A stretch of DNA of 64,000 nt from Ectobius pallidus (GCA_964059195.1 CAXKWD010000005.1:155463265-155527264); one strand, 5' to 3'. Shown: positions 44,013 to 55,309, numbered from the stretch's first letter. Numbers and translations: made by a program. The notes: generated by a model from the sequence alone, not told the origin.

Positions 44013-44388
44013 TAAAACACCTGGTTGATGCGGCAACTACTTTGGCATAGGAGTACTGCGTGCAGTCTAGTCATTCTTCTGCAGGGGCGCTGCATAAAAA
44101 TCAATTCCAAGTATTTGAGCTCGTAATGCATTTGCCATAAACTAGCACAGGATTTAGATGATGATAATGATGATAATAATAATAATAATAATAATAATAG
44201 ATATAGATAATAATAATTATAGATAATAATAATTGTTATCTACAACCTCTGCTCATTACGGCAAGAGTATACGAGCCCAATTTGTTGTGATTTACGATTA
44301 TTTTTATGCAGCGCCCCTGCAGAAGAATGACTAGACTGCACGCAGTACTTGTATGCTAAAGTAGTTGCCGCATCAATCAGGTGTTTTA
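44013..44388. mobile_element. MITE-like inverted repeat with 88-bp arms
   Basis: 44013-44100 matches the reverse complement of 44301-44388 with a handful of mismatches (TGCGGCAACTACTTTGGCAT; CAGTCTAGTCATTCTTCTGC in full). The 200-base loop contains GATAAT/AAT simple sequence. Duplicated target bases are unclear. No ORF. Confidence 0.85.
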
Positions 44389-44719
44389 ACTTGTGTTACT
44401 TATCAATAGGGCTCGGAAGCTGATGAAATATATATTTTTCTAAGAATCACAGACAATGCAAGATGTTGTATACACTCGTGTCGCCTGAAAACGAACAAAA
44501 ATAGCTTACTTTTATTTTGAGTTTTTCGGAATTTTATTCTCTAGTGGTCTTCTTTACGAAATTGTCGTTCTTTCGTTGCATGTTTCCCTATTTTCTCTTT
44601 AGAATAGGCTTTTTCCAACATTACAAAGCTATCTCATAATTCCTAACTCCAGACAGTTAAATGCGCATTTTGTTTTGGCATTCATATCTTCAGACAAAAA
44701 ATAACATTATTTAATAAAT

Positions 44720-44945
44720 ATTGTAAACCTAAACTTTATTATTATCTTAACTTTAGTTTATCAAACTTGTAATTAAATCCTTGTAATTTTATTGTCTGTA
44801 GGATGTTTAGTTTTAATTTATAATTTATCAATTCTTGTAGGCCTATTGTTTGTAGTATGTATTATTTACGATACGTATAGTTATACTGGTGCAGTGGAAG
44901 AAAAAACCTTATTGCCTAATTTCGCCAGTATAAATAAATAAATAA
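44720..44945 (+). mobile_element. LINE 3' tail fragment
   Basis: AAGAAAAAACCTTATTGCCTAATTTCGCCAG followed by TAAATAAATAAATAATAA. This GCCTTA..GCCAG-plus-TAAA ending parallels the LINE at 53157-53646. No coding part remains. Confidence 0.6.
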
Positions 44946-45009
44946 TAATAATAAAATAAATAAAATAATAAAATAACTTTTGACTAAGAAATGCCATTTT
45001 GGAACTCAA

Positions 45010-45400
45010 GCATTTTGCTTTTTTCGGAAGAGTAATCGTAGGTACGTTTATGCAGCCCACAACGCCTGGGCCTTACAGGACCTCGACTTGTCGGGATCAC
45101 ATACCGGTACAAACTTTTTCCACTAGACAAGGACATGGATGGCCAATGCCGGGGCCACATCCAAGCCAACACGATCATATAGGACGAGGCACACCGGTCG
45201 CTCACAAACTCACTCTGAATTAGGCACGGAAGGAATGAAGATGAAAATGAGGGCTTAGATGATATTCGGGCGCCACAAGGACCTGAAGTTTCCCGACACT
45301 CGTCTCACAGGTGAAGAAAACGCCCGAAAAAAACCTACCTAGGAAAATTATCCCGACAGGGAATCGAACCCGGGCCGGCTGCATGAGAAGAAACAACAAA
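45010..45400 (-). mobile_element. tRNA-derived SINE-like repeat
   Basis: At the right end the minus strand shows GGCCCGGGTTCGATTCCC (B box). The body on the minus strand includes TTTTCGGGCGTTTTCTTCACC. The GC-richer part at 45050-45210 probably belongs to the same or an adjoining repeat; the frames there are not genes. Confidence 0.5.
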
Positions 45401-45469
45401 ACATAATGAACACTACTCATTTGTTCTGACCACTTTCTTTTATTTGAGCTATGATTACACTCCTTTTAG

Positions 45470-45742
45470 CTACGAGGCCATATCAGGAGTTCGGGATCTG
45501 TGTCTATTCAGTAGGGTAGGCCATGGAACTATTGCTTGTCATTCGTTTCTATTGTTGGTTTATTTTATGGAGTAAATTTCAACTGATTAATTTAAATGGA
45601 CATGATACAGGATGAAATGATGCGGATGGTTCATGGTATGTAAATATCCAATTCAGCATTTGCGTTTACGACTGGGGAAACCATGAAAAAAAACATGTCA
45701 AATTGGCCGGCTACGGGATTTGAACCTGAGACTTCCTGAATG
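45470..45742 (-). mobile_element. SINE family C, copy 2, broken by S3
   Basis: Aligns with 19170-19485 (GGCCATATCAGGAGTTCGGG, GATGAAATGATG, TTCATGGTATGTAAATATCC, then GGGATTTGAACCTGAG as the B box on the minus strand). The tRNA A-box end is not recovered beyond the S3 insertion. Confidence 0.8.
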
Positions 45743-46062
45743 TGTGGTACGCCGTAGCGTAGTGGTTGGGGCGCTGCGCTACAAACCGGAAGATCCTGGG
45801 TTCGATCCCCGATAAGGTCGTTGGAGTTTTTCAATTGGCCTAATCTTCTGGTGGCACAATGGCCCTGGGGTCGACTCAGCCTCTAACAGAAATGAGTACC
45901 AGGAGGAATCCTGGGGGTAAAGGCGACCGGCGCGTAATGCTGACAACCTTACCACCTTCATGTTCCGAATGCCTAAAATCTGGGATCCTCAACCTCCTGG
46001 AACCCTCTGAGCCTCCATGGCCTGTATAGGGAACACTTTACTTTACTTTACTTTACTTTACA
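45743..46062 (+). mobile_element. tRNA-derived SINE, family S3, full length
   Basis: A box GTAGCGTAGTGGTTGGGGCG and B box GGGTTCGATCCCCG, 45 bases apart, start the element. The body includes GAATCCTGGGGGTAAAGGCG and CCATGGCCTGTATAGGGA; the tail is CTTTA units (46033-46060). TCCTGAATG is duplicated (45734-45742, 46063-46071). A truncated sister is at 30490. Confidence 0.92.
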
Positions 46063-46489
46063 TCCTGAATGCGACTGCACTTTGTCAGATGTCTTACCTC
46101 AGAAATAAGTTATATATGTCCCGGATAAAGTGCGAGCTCGGTTTTCTAAATGCGAAAGTGCGAAAGAGACCAGCGATCACATTAACTTGTAAACCGCGCT
46201 CTGCATTGAAATTCCATTACACCCTTAACAGCGGCAGGAGGCCATGGCCTGTATAATTCACTCGTGGTAATGTTACTTCTCCGCTATTGATTACAACACC
46301 TGGCCATCTGTGTAAACACATGTAAGCTGTCATACGGGGAAAAGAATGGCCTTTTCACGTATGCAGTGCTTTGTATTTGCAACGCAGCAGTTTTATTTCA
46401 TTTGCATACAGACAAGCAGGAAGTGTGGACCAAGCGTGTTTCGTAATGATGATCTGTGTTCACGGAGACATTTAATTTAAGGGGACACC
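46063..46489. other. No gene seen
   Basis: No recognised feature. Confidence 0.4.
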
Positions 46490-46955
46490 TTTAAAAATTT
46501 TGCCATATGGAAATCTGCATTCTCTTCAGCAAAGCTGTTCGTTGTACAATCCTTCTTTAGTGTTGGTATTATCATAGGTAATCCCACGAGAGTTTCAGAG
46601 TTTATGAAACTCGTCAATTCGAGGTGGATTTATTAAGACTATTCCAGGAATAAAAATGTAACGGATTATACAAATATTACTTTCGTGCTTTTTTGTATAA
46701 AAACAAAACTAACAGCTGCGAGATCACGGCCTACTATGAATCAACCATCCAAGAATCGGTTGAGTTACCATGTCGTGACCAGTGCTACCAATGGTGCATA
46801 TAAGACACAGTTAACTTAATTCAGGTAAGCTAACAGGAGAACAGAATAAAAGCACACGAATTGGCTTGCACCGAATCGAAATTGTGTTTCTAATCAATGT
46901 GCATTTATATTTCAATTTCCAAACAAGTTATGTTGCATAAAAAATATATATAAAT
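46490..46955 (+). repeat. Family-E repeat, copy 2
   Basis: Inverted match to 22625-23065. AAACTCGTCAATTCGAGGTG, GCTGCGAGATCACGGC, CCAATGGTGCATATAAGACA and TTGGCTTGCACCGAATCG define the shared part. It is preceded by TTTAAGGGGACACC, which may be the outer end. Confidence 0.75.
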
Positions 46956-47068
46956 AATTTTTTTTTGCTGCTTTAATGGCAGCATATGACGTATTAATCA
47001 CGGCACAATGATGCTTACGTGTCCATTCTCTGTCAGTCAGTCAGTCAGTCAGGACAAAGCCTTTTATA

Positions 47069-47619
47069 CTAGGGTCATTTCAAAAGTTCTGCACACTGTA
47101 AGATAAAATTAAGGAAAATAATTCATTTTACAAAATACCTTTACAGGCCTTCAATATGATCTTCATTCTTGCTTATGACAGCTTCCCAACGTTTTGGCAT
47201 TTTTTTTTTTTTTAATTCTGGATAGGGCACCTTCATTGTTGAGCTGTCTGATTACTCGGGTCACCTCACTGGAAGCTTCATCAATTGTAACAAAACGTTT
47301 TCCATGGAGTGGTTCCTTCAATTTGGGAAACAAATCAAGTCTGGTGGGCTCAAATCAGGACTGTATGATGGGTGGGGAAGTCTTTCCCATCCATAGACTT
47401 GGAAAACGTTTTGTTACAATTGATGAAGTTTCCAGTGAGTAATCAGACAGCTCAACAATGAAGGGTGCCCTATCCGGAATACAAAATTCGCTAAAACCTT
47501 GAGAAGCTGTCATAAGTAAGAATGAAGATTATATTGAAGGCCTGTAAAGGTGTTTTGCAAAATAAATTATTTTCTTCCATTCTATCTTACAGTGTGCAGA
47601 ACTTTTGAAATGACCCTCG
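47069..47619. mobile_element. Mariner-derived foldback element, lineage 4, copy 1
   Basis: Ends carry GGGTCATTTCAAAAGTTCTG and its complement; TA at 47067-47068 and 47620-47621. Each arm encodes a transposase C-terminus outward: RFVTIDEASSEVTRVIRQLN on the left (minus), GKRFVTIDEVSSE on the right (plus). The centre holds one copy of WERLPHPSYSPDLSPPDL (third catalytic Asp) and FPNLKEPLHGKRF on the minus strand. The first two Asp residues and the DNA-binding domain are absent. The frame 47194-47442 is a shadow. Confidence 0.9.
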
Positions 47620-47621
47620 TA

Positions 47622-48225
47622 TATATATTTAGAAGATTACTTATTTAATGATCAAGATTTTATGAGGCAGTTTGTATTGCTAAGTTTAGTACTTATACGT
47701 CACCCTGTAGTTAAGAGTGAAGCTTACAGTGTGATGAGGACATATTCGACCTGCCAGCCGCTGCGGTATAGGTGGGCCCGCATATACCACGATCAATGCC
47801 AGCTACCCCATCCCAATCTCATGCACTGCTAAACACGTTGTGTCCATCACAAGATAAATATCTGCACCCAGCTGACATGTCATGAAAAAAAAAAACAGCA
47901 GTTTATTTCATTTATACAAACATTCCCTATGCATTTGCATGGTGATTTGTAACTTTGAACTCATTTATTTGTAAATTATAACGCATGAAATTTGTAATAG
48001 CACATGCATTAGTATGTGCTGGGATATTGCTACCATGGGAGGAAAAACGCTGTCATGAATTCATTCACTAATTCAATACAGCTCTTTTTTGAAGAGGATA
48101 TACTCGAGTATAGCAAAAAAAAAAAGTAATTATTCACAACAAATAGAGACTCTTGGTATCAATGTTGCATAAGTATACTGTGTATCTACAATCTACAGCG
48201 TGGCCCAAAAGTTACACATCATTGA
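47622..48225. other. No gene seen
   Basis: No recognised feature. Confidence 0.4.
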
Positions 48226-48226
48226 A

Positions 48227-48278
<52 letters not shown>

Positions 48279-48357
48279 TGAATATGAATATGAATATGAA
48301 TATGAATATGAATATGAATATGAATGATAATATCAATAATAATAATAATAATAATAA
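48226..48357. repeat. Compound AAT / ATATGA microsatellite
   Basis: AAT units, then about eight ATATGA units (48277-48325), then AAT units again, ending where family-A copy 3 begins. Family A is bordered by AAT-type sequence at 52625 as well. Confidence 0.95.
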
Positions 48358-48853
48358 GATCAGGTAAACTTATATAACAAAATGCCAGAATGTTTTTGTT
48401 TAATCAATGGTAATTGCAATTATGGTATACAGAAAATAAGTTACTTTTGTAATAGATTTTCTAGTTAAGCTCCAGATCGATTCCTTAAGCAGGGCTTACA
48501 GAAGAATAAAGGTAAGCTTATGTGAAGGAATATATGGGTAGTGTTATTTGTCAAAGCTAATTGTATTGCAACTTCCAAAGCCGTATATGAATACTGTAAA
48601 AACAATATGTCATGAGAACTGATTTGCATTTGATAAATTCTTTCTAATATATTACCATAAAATAGGCACTAAATTGGGTATTACTCCGGTACCAGCCAAC
48701 CGATTTGGTCCAATATCAATAGGCTTCTTCCCATGGACGTTATAAATATGTATACCAAGTTTCATGAAAATCCGATAAAGCGTATTTGAGTTATTGCGCG
48801 TATAAACACAAGGACAGACATTTTCCCGTCCCCCATTCTGGCACTTAATAATA
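48358..48853 (+). mobile_element. Family-A repeat, copy 3
   Basis: Left TIR AATGCCAGAATGTTTTTG, AGCTCCAGATCGATTCCTTA, GGTACCAGCCAACCGATTTG, CCGATAAAGCGTATTTGAG and right end TTCTGGCACTTAATAA. There is no SINE insertion; the segment after AGAATAAAGG is slightly shortened. Confidence 0.85.
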
Positions 48854-49107
48854 ATACAGTTTGTTAGTTAACATTTAGGCCTACATTGTCAGTTTAATAA
48901 GGTAAGTTTGTAGACAGATAACTCGTCAATAGCTAGCTTGGACATCACTTAAAATCTTGCAATTATATAACAGTATAAAATTATACTATTAATACTATTA
49001 ATACTTGTTAATACTAAGTCAAATTTGTATCCTTACCCTTATCTTCTAGATACTCAACCACTGAGAAATATGCTTTATTCACGAAGCGCGTCTATAGCCG
49101 ACGGCGA

Positions 49108-49109
49108 GG

Positions 49110-49146
<37 letters not shown>
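49108..49146. repeat. TA microsatellite
   Basis: About 18 TA units. Confidence 0.95.
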
Positions 49147-49147
<1 letters not shown>

Positions 49148-50158
49148 CTCTTAACGTTCTCTAACATTTTGTGGCACTAAGCGAGGGTGGAACTAAAACG
49201 AAATTTGATTTTTAAAATAAAAATTGCATAATACATAATTGCATAATGTTTATCAGCTGAATGGACACTGTACTAAAATAAGTGAAAGTTTGGAATATCT
49301 TATTCCAATGTATGAAGGGCTATTTCTACCTGTTCCACCCTCAACCAGCCTGTCTATCCTACTTCTTATCATAGCTTCCTCATTCCACCGCACTACATTT
49401 ACTGTTAGTGGCAGGGGAACTTTCACTTCTGAATTCTGAAACTGAAAAAAAAAAAATCACTGCAAGCTATATTTTGTAAAAATCTTGTCTTATATTCACT
49501 GTCACTAAATGAATTGACACAGTAACAAGGTCTCTTATGTATTTTATATGGGAGAAGATTTGTTCACTTTCATTTATTGGCGCAGTGCGGGGCTGGCACT
49601 GTAAAGAGGGGCATTATATCGAGGGTTGACTGTATATCAGGGGTGGATTCACGGGGGGGGGGGGGAATGGGGGAAATCCCCCCCCAAAAAAAATTGTAAC
49701 ATTAAGCACGAATAAATTTTGTAAAGACAACATAACCCAAATACTTAAATTAAAGCAACGACATTCGTTATTTTGAAATGCATTTGTAATAAAATGCCGA
49801 AATGTTCATTTTGATTTCAATTGTGTACTGGGAATAATTAATTTTTATGAGTAAAAACTTCCCTCTCTACTTTGATTTGGTATATATATATATATATAAT
49901 ATTCAATTTTGTTTCTTAATTATTCAATATCATGTTTAATTCAATATACAATCGCTAAATAACCACTAGTTGCTCGTCTTTTTTGCGATCAGTTCAGCTA
50001 CATTACCTATGAATTCAAGAAGAATTTAAAATACATTTGTATTATTTCTTTCTGAGCACTTCAAAGCAATGATAATTTATAAGAGGTTTGAAAAATAACT
50101 TTTAAGGGCACGTCAGAAATGATTAATGGAAAGTACTGCATCCCCAACGTGTTCTATA
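49147..50158. other. No gene seen; facing G and C runs
   Basis: GGGGGGGGGGGG at about 49657 faces CCCCCCCC at about 49678, forming a short G/C hairpin within 45 bases. A TA tract lies at about 49880. The frame 49239-49439 has no recognised domain. Confidence 0.45.
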
Positions 50159-50690
50159 TACGAGGGTAAAACAATAAGTATCCGCACTCTCTTTTTTGAA
50201 AATTTATTGCAACAATAATACAAAAACATTAAATTGCCTCGTTTTCAACATAGTTCCCTTGTTTCCTAATGCACTTGATCCATCGTTGCACAAATTTCCT
50301 GGTGCCCTCAGAAAAATGTGTTTTCGACTGAGTACCAAGCACGTACGCACCTTTAGTTCTTGGTCTGTGGTAACCCGACAAGTGAGCCAAAAAAAGAAGA
50401 ATATCTGACAGGACGAGATCGGGATTGTATAGTCTAAAACCTCAAAACCCAGTTTAGCTATAGTTTGAGTAGTGTGGGAGCGCATTGTCATGCAACAACT
50501 TTTCAATCCATTCGTACACGATTCGCCGTGGTAAAATATTGCCCCCCATATTGTGCGGAAAGTCTTCGATTGATTTCGGCTCCTGGTACCTCTTCAGACG
50601 ACAAAAAACGGATCACTGCACGCTGTTCTTCTTTGGCGCAAAATCTGAACGGTGCAGCCATGTATAAGGTGCAACAGAGAAACCACTCAG

Positions 50691-52176
50691 TTTTTTTTTT
50701 CTTCAAGATATTTATTATCTGCATGCTTCATTACACTATGTAATACTACATGCAGTAACTTAACTTATTATAGCCATAGTTCATTTCATTCATCTATTGG
50801 GTTGCAGTTTGTCAAAGTTAATAGGCCTACTATTTACAAATTTTTGAAACTGCTTTCTAAATATTTGAGTGAGTTCACTACTACATTCCTATCTTAATAA
50901 CTATTTCTTTTTTTTTTCATTTGATCATATGTTGGGTTGCAGTTTGTCAAAGTTAATACTATTTACAAATGTTTGAAACTGCTTTCTGAATGTTTGAGTG
51001 AGTTCACTACTTTCAATCGGCCACTGTCTGCCCATTCTTGTTACACTTTCCCGGAAAACTTATCTCTCTTTTCCTAGTCTACTACACTCCCACATTATAT
51101 GTTGCACTGATTGTACATTTTCTCCACACACACATGAAGGGTATTCGACTATCTTAAATCGGTGCAAGTATTCTCCGAATTTCCCATGCCCTGTTAAAAT
51201 GGCTTTTAACTTATGACTGAGTGTTACTTTTGATTTCAATCGTTCGAGCACTGTTCTAAAATAACTTTTTATGGTTCTTTCATTTATTGTTGTCTCCCAT
51301 TCCGCTTCTCACAGTTGTTGACTAATTTCTCTTTGATATTTACTAACTATAGTTTTTAGTAATTCAATTACGGACAATAAGACGCACTTTTTACTTGAAA
51401 ACAGAGCCTTAAAAGTTGGGTGCGTCTACTGATCCGAAGTACACTAAAAATTAAAATTATGGTAATTATTGCCGGAATACCATAGTTATACACAAGGTAT
51501 TTTAAACGACCAGTTACAATTTTAGCACAATCTGTACATCACTGCACTTGTCAGAATCGAAAAATGAGGGTAGCTGGAAGCCAGGTAGGCCTGTACAATG
51601 CGAAAAGAAAGGATTGTTGAGTTCTTTTATACAAAAGAATAATCTTCCTCGGGTAGTTTAAATGAACCCAATGACCTCTAAAACAGCCTTGTCCCGTTAC
51701 ACTTACTGTATGGTGAATTGAAGATTAGAGGGTTAGAGGGTGTAAAAGTATTTTTAGTCTTTCATGAGAAATGAGTTCAGTTGTTAAAATTTACGCGATG
51801 CCACCTGTACAGAAGAGATTTTCGTACAATGCAGATTTTAAGTTAGAAGTGATTCACACTGATTCCATTGTACAAGATTATCATTTGTTTATGTAATGAA
51901 ATATATTATTCCCTTTAAAATGTTTCGTTTAGAATCACACTAAATTTCTTTTCCTTCAAATTTGCATCCTAAAATTAAGTCCGTCTTATGATCCGGAGCG
52001 TCTTATGGTCCGTAAAAATACGTTAGTCTTCTAGAAGTTCTGTGCTGTTTGCTGTTTGCTGCCGTTTCGTTTCCAGTATTCCCGGCATACGCCTTAACCC
52101 ATCTTAGTTGAATTATCAACTCTTGGTCTTTGAGCGCTGCTAAGTTTTCTCTAATCCATTCAGTGAGTCTATTGGC
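50691..52176 (-). mobile_element. LINE with RNase H and zinc-knuckle regions, 5'-truncated
   Basis: AACCACTCAG is duplicated (50681-50690, 52177-52186) and a T run at 50691-50700 is the poly(A) tail of a minus-strand insertion. On the minus strand: NRLTEWIRENLAALKDQELI and QLRWVKAYAGNTGNE (RNase H, about 52170-52060); after the pogo-like insertion, LKAILTGHGKFGEYL, CVCGENVQSVQHIMWEC (knuckle, about 51120) and a stop after SRLGKER. A further reading TFRKQFQTFVNSINFDKLQ lies beyond the stop, and a segment of about 75 bases is tandemly repeated (50800-50880, 50936-51010). Confidence 0.9.
51362..52018 (+). mobile_element. Pogo/Tigger-like element, copy 1, nested in the LINE
   Basis: TIRs carry GGACAATAAGACGCAC at the left and its counterpart GCGTCTTATGGTCCGTAAAA at the right; boundaries are approximate and TA-flanked. 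From an ATG at 51798 it encodes MPPVQKRFSYNADFKLEVI, which resembles the start of the CENP-B-like helix-turn-helix of pogo/Tigger transposases. The frame then ends; the DDE domain is missing. A sister is at 54475. Confidence 0.75.
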
Positions 52177-52321
52177 AACCACTCAGTGGAGTCATTACAG
52201 TCAAACATTCCACGAGCAGAGACAAATGAACAACATGTCGACGTGCGCGAGCACAAAGCGGTACAGCCAACATGCAAAAGATTAAACAAAAAATGCGGAC
52301 ACTTATTGTCTTACCCTCGTA

Positions 52322-52639
52322 ATATGGTGATGTGGAAGGAGAGCGACGCCATTACCATTTTAATTTGTGTAAGCTCTCACGCAAGCTGAAGCAATAAGAG
52401 CAAAGAGCAAGTAAGCTTCCTTTGCATAAGCTGATAGCGAAGAAAGAAAACAGCTTCTTCCACATCCCCTCGGATGTTATTACATGTTTGCTGGGATTAA
52501 GACTAAGAAAAAATTACTCCTTGCATCAAAGGATTCGCACGGATGTTCGTGATATTAATTTTGAAACATCGTAAAAAAGATGGGTAGAAAAGGGTTTCAT
52601 TATTTGAAGAATCGATATTATTTTAAATAATAATAAAAT
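52322..52639. other. No gene seen
   Basis: No recognised feature up to the AAT-rich left border of family-A copy 4. Confidence 0.4.
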
Positions 52640-52804
52640 CAGGTTATCTGATGTAACAGAGTTCCAGAATGCTTTTGTTTAATCAGTTATAATTGCTATT
52701 AGGCCTATCATATGCAGAAAATAAGTTTCTATTAAATGGATTTCGGAGTTAAGCTCCAGATTGATTCATTAAGCAGGGCTTAAGGAAGACCAAAGGTCTA
52801 GTTT

Positions 52805-52996
52805 TTTTTAATCAGATTATAATCGCCCAGCATCAGCAGAACCTTACAGATTTGTGATATCTTGACAATCGCATACTCACATAAAAATACAAGCAAACAA
52901 AATCATATCAAATTGGCCAGCTACGGGATTTGAACCATAGGCCTACAGAATGAGAGTCCAAGACATTACCACCTCGGCCACCTCGCTTGGTTTAAC
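52805..52996 (-). mobile_element. tRNA-derived SINE at the same family-A site as at 17.7 kb
   Basis: The minus strand starts AAGCGAGGTGGCCGAGGTGG, has GGTTCAAATCCC, and shares the ATGCGATTGTCAAGATATCA body with 17761-17929. GGTCTAGTTT stands on both sides. Orientation relative to family A and the insertion point are identical in the two loci. Confidence 0.9.
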
Positions 52997-53156
52997 GGTC
53001 TAGTTTGATAAGCGTATGTGAATGAATATTGTTATTTGCCATAGCTAACTGTATTGCAACTTTCGAAGCCGTATATGAACACTGTAAAACAATATGTTGT
53101 CATGAGAACTGATTTACATTTCATAAATTCTGTATAATACTGTATAGCTTGACCCC

Positions 53157-53646
53157 TTACTATCCATGCCTCTTTACAGAACTACACATTATTCGAATTC
53201 GTTTACAACAACAGCTATTCGTCACTGGAATTCACTGCCTAGCCATCTCAGGAGCTGCCAAACGACTTCACAGTTCAAGCGCCATTTAATAAATTTAGTT
53301 TACAATAACATTTAGGAATTGATGCTAATTAGTAATATATTTTAATTTTCATTATATTTTGTAATAGCCTAACTAAGAATGTATTTGTTTAGACTTTCAT
53401 CATTTTTTTTTTTTGTTTCTTTATTTTTAGTCATTTGTATTACATATTCATATTATTCAAGTACTTATGTTCTAATTTTTTCTTTGTATTTAATGTTCGT
53501 TCCTTGTATTCATGTATATAAGTTCTTTTTAATTTATTATTAATCATTATTATTATTATCATTATGTATTTCATGTTTTTGCCCTGGCTGAGTGGTAGAG
53601 AAGGCCTTATGGCCTTAACTCCGCCAGGTTAAATAAATAAATATAT
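53157..53646 (+). mobile_element. LINE 3' end with C-terminal RT-proximal residues and TAAA tail
   Basis: One frame reads RTTHYSNSFTTTAIRHWNSL then PSHLRSCQTTSQFKRHL, the conserved C-terminus of CR1/Jockey-type ORF2 proteins, ending at a stop near 53310. The 3' UTR ends with GGCCTTAACTCCGCCAGG and TAAATAAATAAATA. It is 5'-truncated, inserted in family A. Confidence 0.87.
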
Positions 53647-53790
53647 ATATTACCATAAAAAGGCACTAAATCGGGCTTTACTCCGGTACCGGTCAACCGA
53701 TTTGGTCCAAAATCAACAGGCTTCTTTCCATGGACGTTATAAATGAGTATACCAAGTTTCATGGAAATTCGATACAGCGTATTTGAGTTA

Positions 53791-53842
53791 TAGATTATGG
53801 CGCCTTTCTAATGCCTTTCTAATAGAAAGGCGCCATAATCTA
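53791..53842. repeat. Perfect 20-bp hairpin joining two family-A half copies
   Basis: TAGATTATGGCGCCTTTCTA, a 12-base loop that repeats part of the arm (GCCTTTCTAA), then the exact reverse complement. It contains the palindrome GGCGCC in each arm. Confidence 0.92.
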
Positions 53843-54085
53843 TTAAAATAGGCACTAAATTGGGCATTACTCCGGTACCGGTGAACCGATTTGGTTCAAT
53901 ATCAATAGAGTTCTTCCCATGGACATTACAAATGTGTTTTCCAAGTTTCATGAACATCCGAAAAAGCGTATTTGACTTATGGCACGTACAGACACACGGA
54001 CGGACAGACAGACAGACAGACGGACAGACATTTTTCGTCCCCACACACAATCTCATAAAGTATCATACTGGCACTTAATAAATAT

Positions 54086-54472
54086 ATGTATAAGAAACAC
54101 AGAAGAATTCTTGAGTGTTTCTTTCTTTAAATCTCACACCAGACCCACGCCTTTGATCCACATTGGGGTTGGTATCGATTACGTCACTCTTTTAAGCGAT
54201 GTCCCTGAGGAACGAAGTTGACAGGGATGTGGCAGCAATGTCAACTTGGGGTGCTGATGCATTTGCAGTACTTACAGGCGAATCGCATTAAGGAAATCAA
54301 TCAATAGCCTACGTGGGATAACTGTAGTGGTACACTACTGAAATAAACATCCCATGCCTACTCACATCTGCTGTACCTGGCACTAACAAGTTTAAAATAT
54401 TGCATCATCTGCAAAGATTGATAAAAAGGAAATAAAAATATATTAAAAGTCGTCAGTTTTGAAAATATGAGG
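54086..54472. other. No gene seen
   Basis: No recognised feature. Confidence 0.4.
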
Positions 54473-54474
54473 TA

Positions 54475-55101
54475 TTTTAGGGACCATAAGACGCACTTTT
54501 TTACCTTGAAAACAGAGCCTTAAAAGTTCGGTGCGTCTAATTGTCCGAAATACACTAAATAAATTAAAATTAAGGTAAATATTGCCGGAATACCATAGTT
54601 ATAAACTAGGTGTTATTCGATAAGACAGTTACAAATTTTAGCACAGACTGTACATCAGTGCATTGTCACAATCGTAAAATGAGGGTAGTTGGAAGCCAGA
54701 TATACAATGCGAAAATAAAGGAATGTTGAGTTCTTTTATACGAAAGGAGTTGTCTCCGCCGGGTGGTTTAAATGAAGGAAGATACCTCTAAACAGCCTTA
54801 TCCCTTACAATTACCGTATGGTGAATTGAGGGTTATATGGTGTAGAAGTATTTTCAGTCTCTCATGAGAAATCAGTTCGGTTGTTAAAATTTACGCGATG
54901 CCACCTGTACAGAAAATATTTTCGTACAATGCAGGTTTTAAGTTAGAAGTGATTTACACTGATTCCATTGTACAAGGTTATAATTTGTTTATGCAATGAA
55001 GTATATTATTCCCATTAAAATGTTTCGTTTAGAATCACATTAAATTTTATTTCCTTTAAATTTCCATCCTAAAATTAAGGTGCGTCTTATGGTCCGTAAA
55101 A
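54475..55101 (+). mobile_element. Pogo/Tigger-like element, copy 2
   Basis: TIRs TTTTAGGGACCATAAGACGC and partner, flanked by TA (54473-54474, 55102-55103). It aligns with 51362-52018 throughout. The ATG at 54898 starts MPPVQKIFSYNAGFKLEVI, the same truncated N-terminal fragment with two changes. Both copies share the deletion, so they stem from one non-autonomous family. Confidence 0.82.
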
Positions 55102-55309
55102 TACGCATAAGACAATATATTTTTGTTACACCATACTATAAGACGCTTATGATATGTGACGTAACAGTATCTTAATGAAATCCATTAAAGTACAGATTTT
55201 CATTATAACACTGGTGTAAGTACCGATTAATATCAAACATGGAACAATGTTGAAACCTTGCGAGTAGCAAATGAAACTGTGTAAAAAAACAGCCTGTATT
55301 TAAAATAAA

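Larger units (their letters stand above)
50161..52319 (-). mobile_element. Mariner element, internally deleted, host to a LINE
   Basis: The ends CGAGGGTAAAACAATAAGTA (left) and the complement of the right (CGAGGGTAAGACAATAAGTG) are TIRs; TA at 50159-50160 and 52320-52321. Its own sequence is 50161-50690 and 52187-52319. On the minus strand it encodes MAAPFRFCAKEEQRAVIRFL and SSEEVPGAEINRRLS (N-terminus), then, across an internal deletion, an HDNARPH-like block and TIAKLGFEVLDY and a C-terminal part. The region with the first Asp is lost. The frames at 50204-50506 and 50503-50724 are its pieces. Confidence 0.9.
52640..54083 (+). mobile_element. Family-A repeat, copy 4, composite
   Basis: Family-A sequence is present at 52640-52804, 52997-53156, 53647-53793 and, as a second partial copy of the 3' half, 53843-54083. 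It is interrupted by a SINE (52805-52996) and a LINE tail (53157-53646). The two 3' halves are joined by a 20-bp hairpin (53791-53842). Only the second half continues through GACGGACAGACAGACAG to ACTGGCACTTAATAA. Confidence 0.85.

Noticed and set aside
45010..45223. Overlapping GC-rich frames on both strands as a gene
   Set aside because: They lie next to a SINE-like B box and show no domain; GC richness fits a repeat.
53979..54221. Frame rich in RTDRQTD repeats
   Set aside because: Translation of the GACGGACAGACAG simple run in family A.
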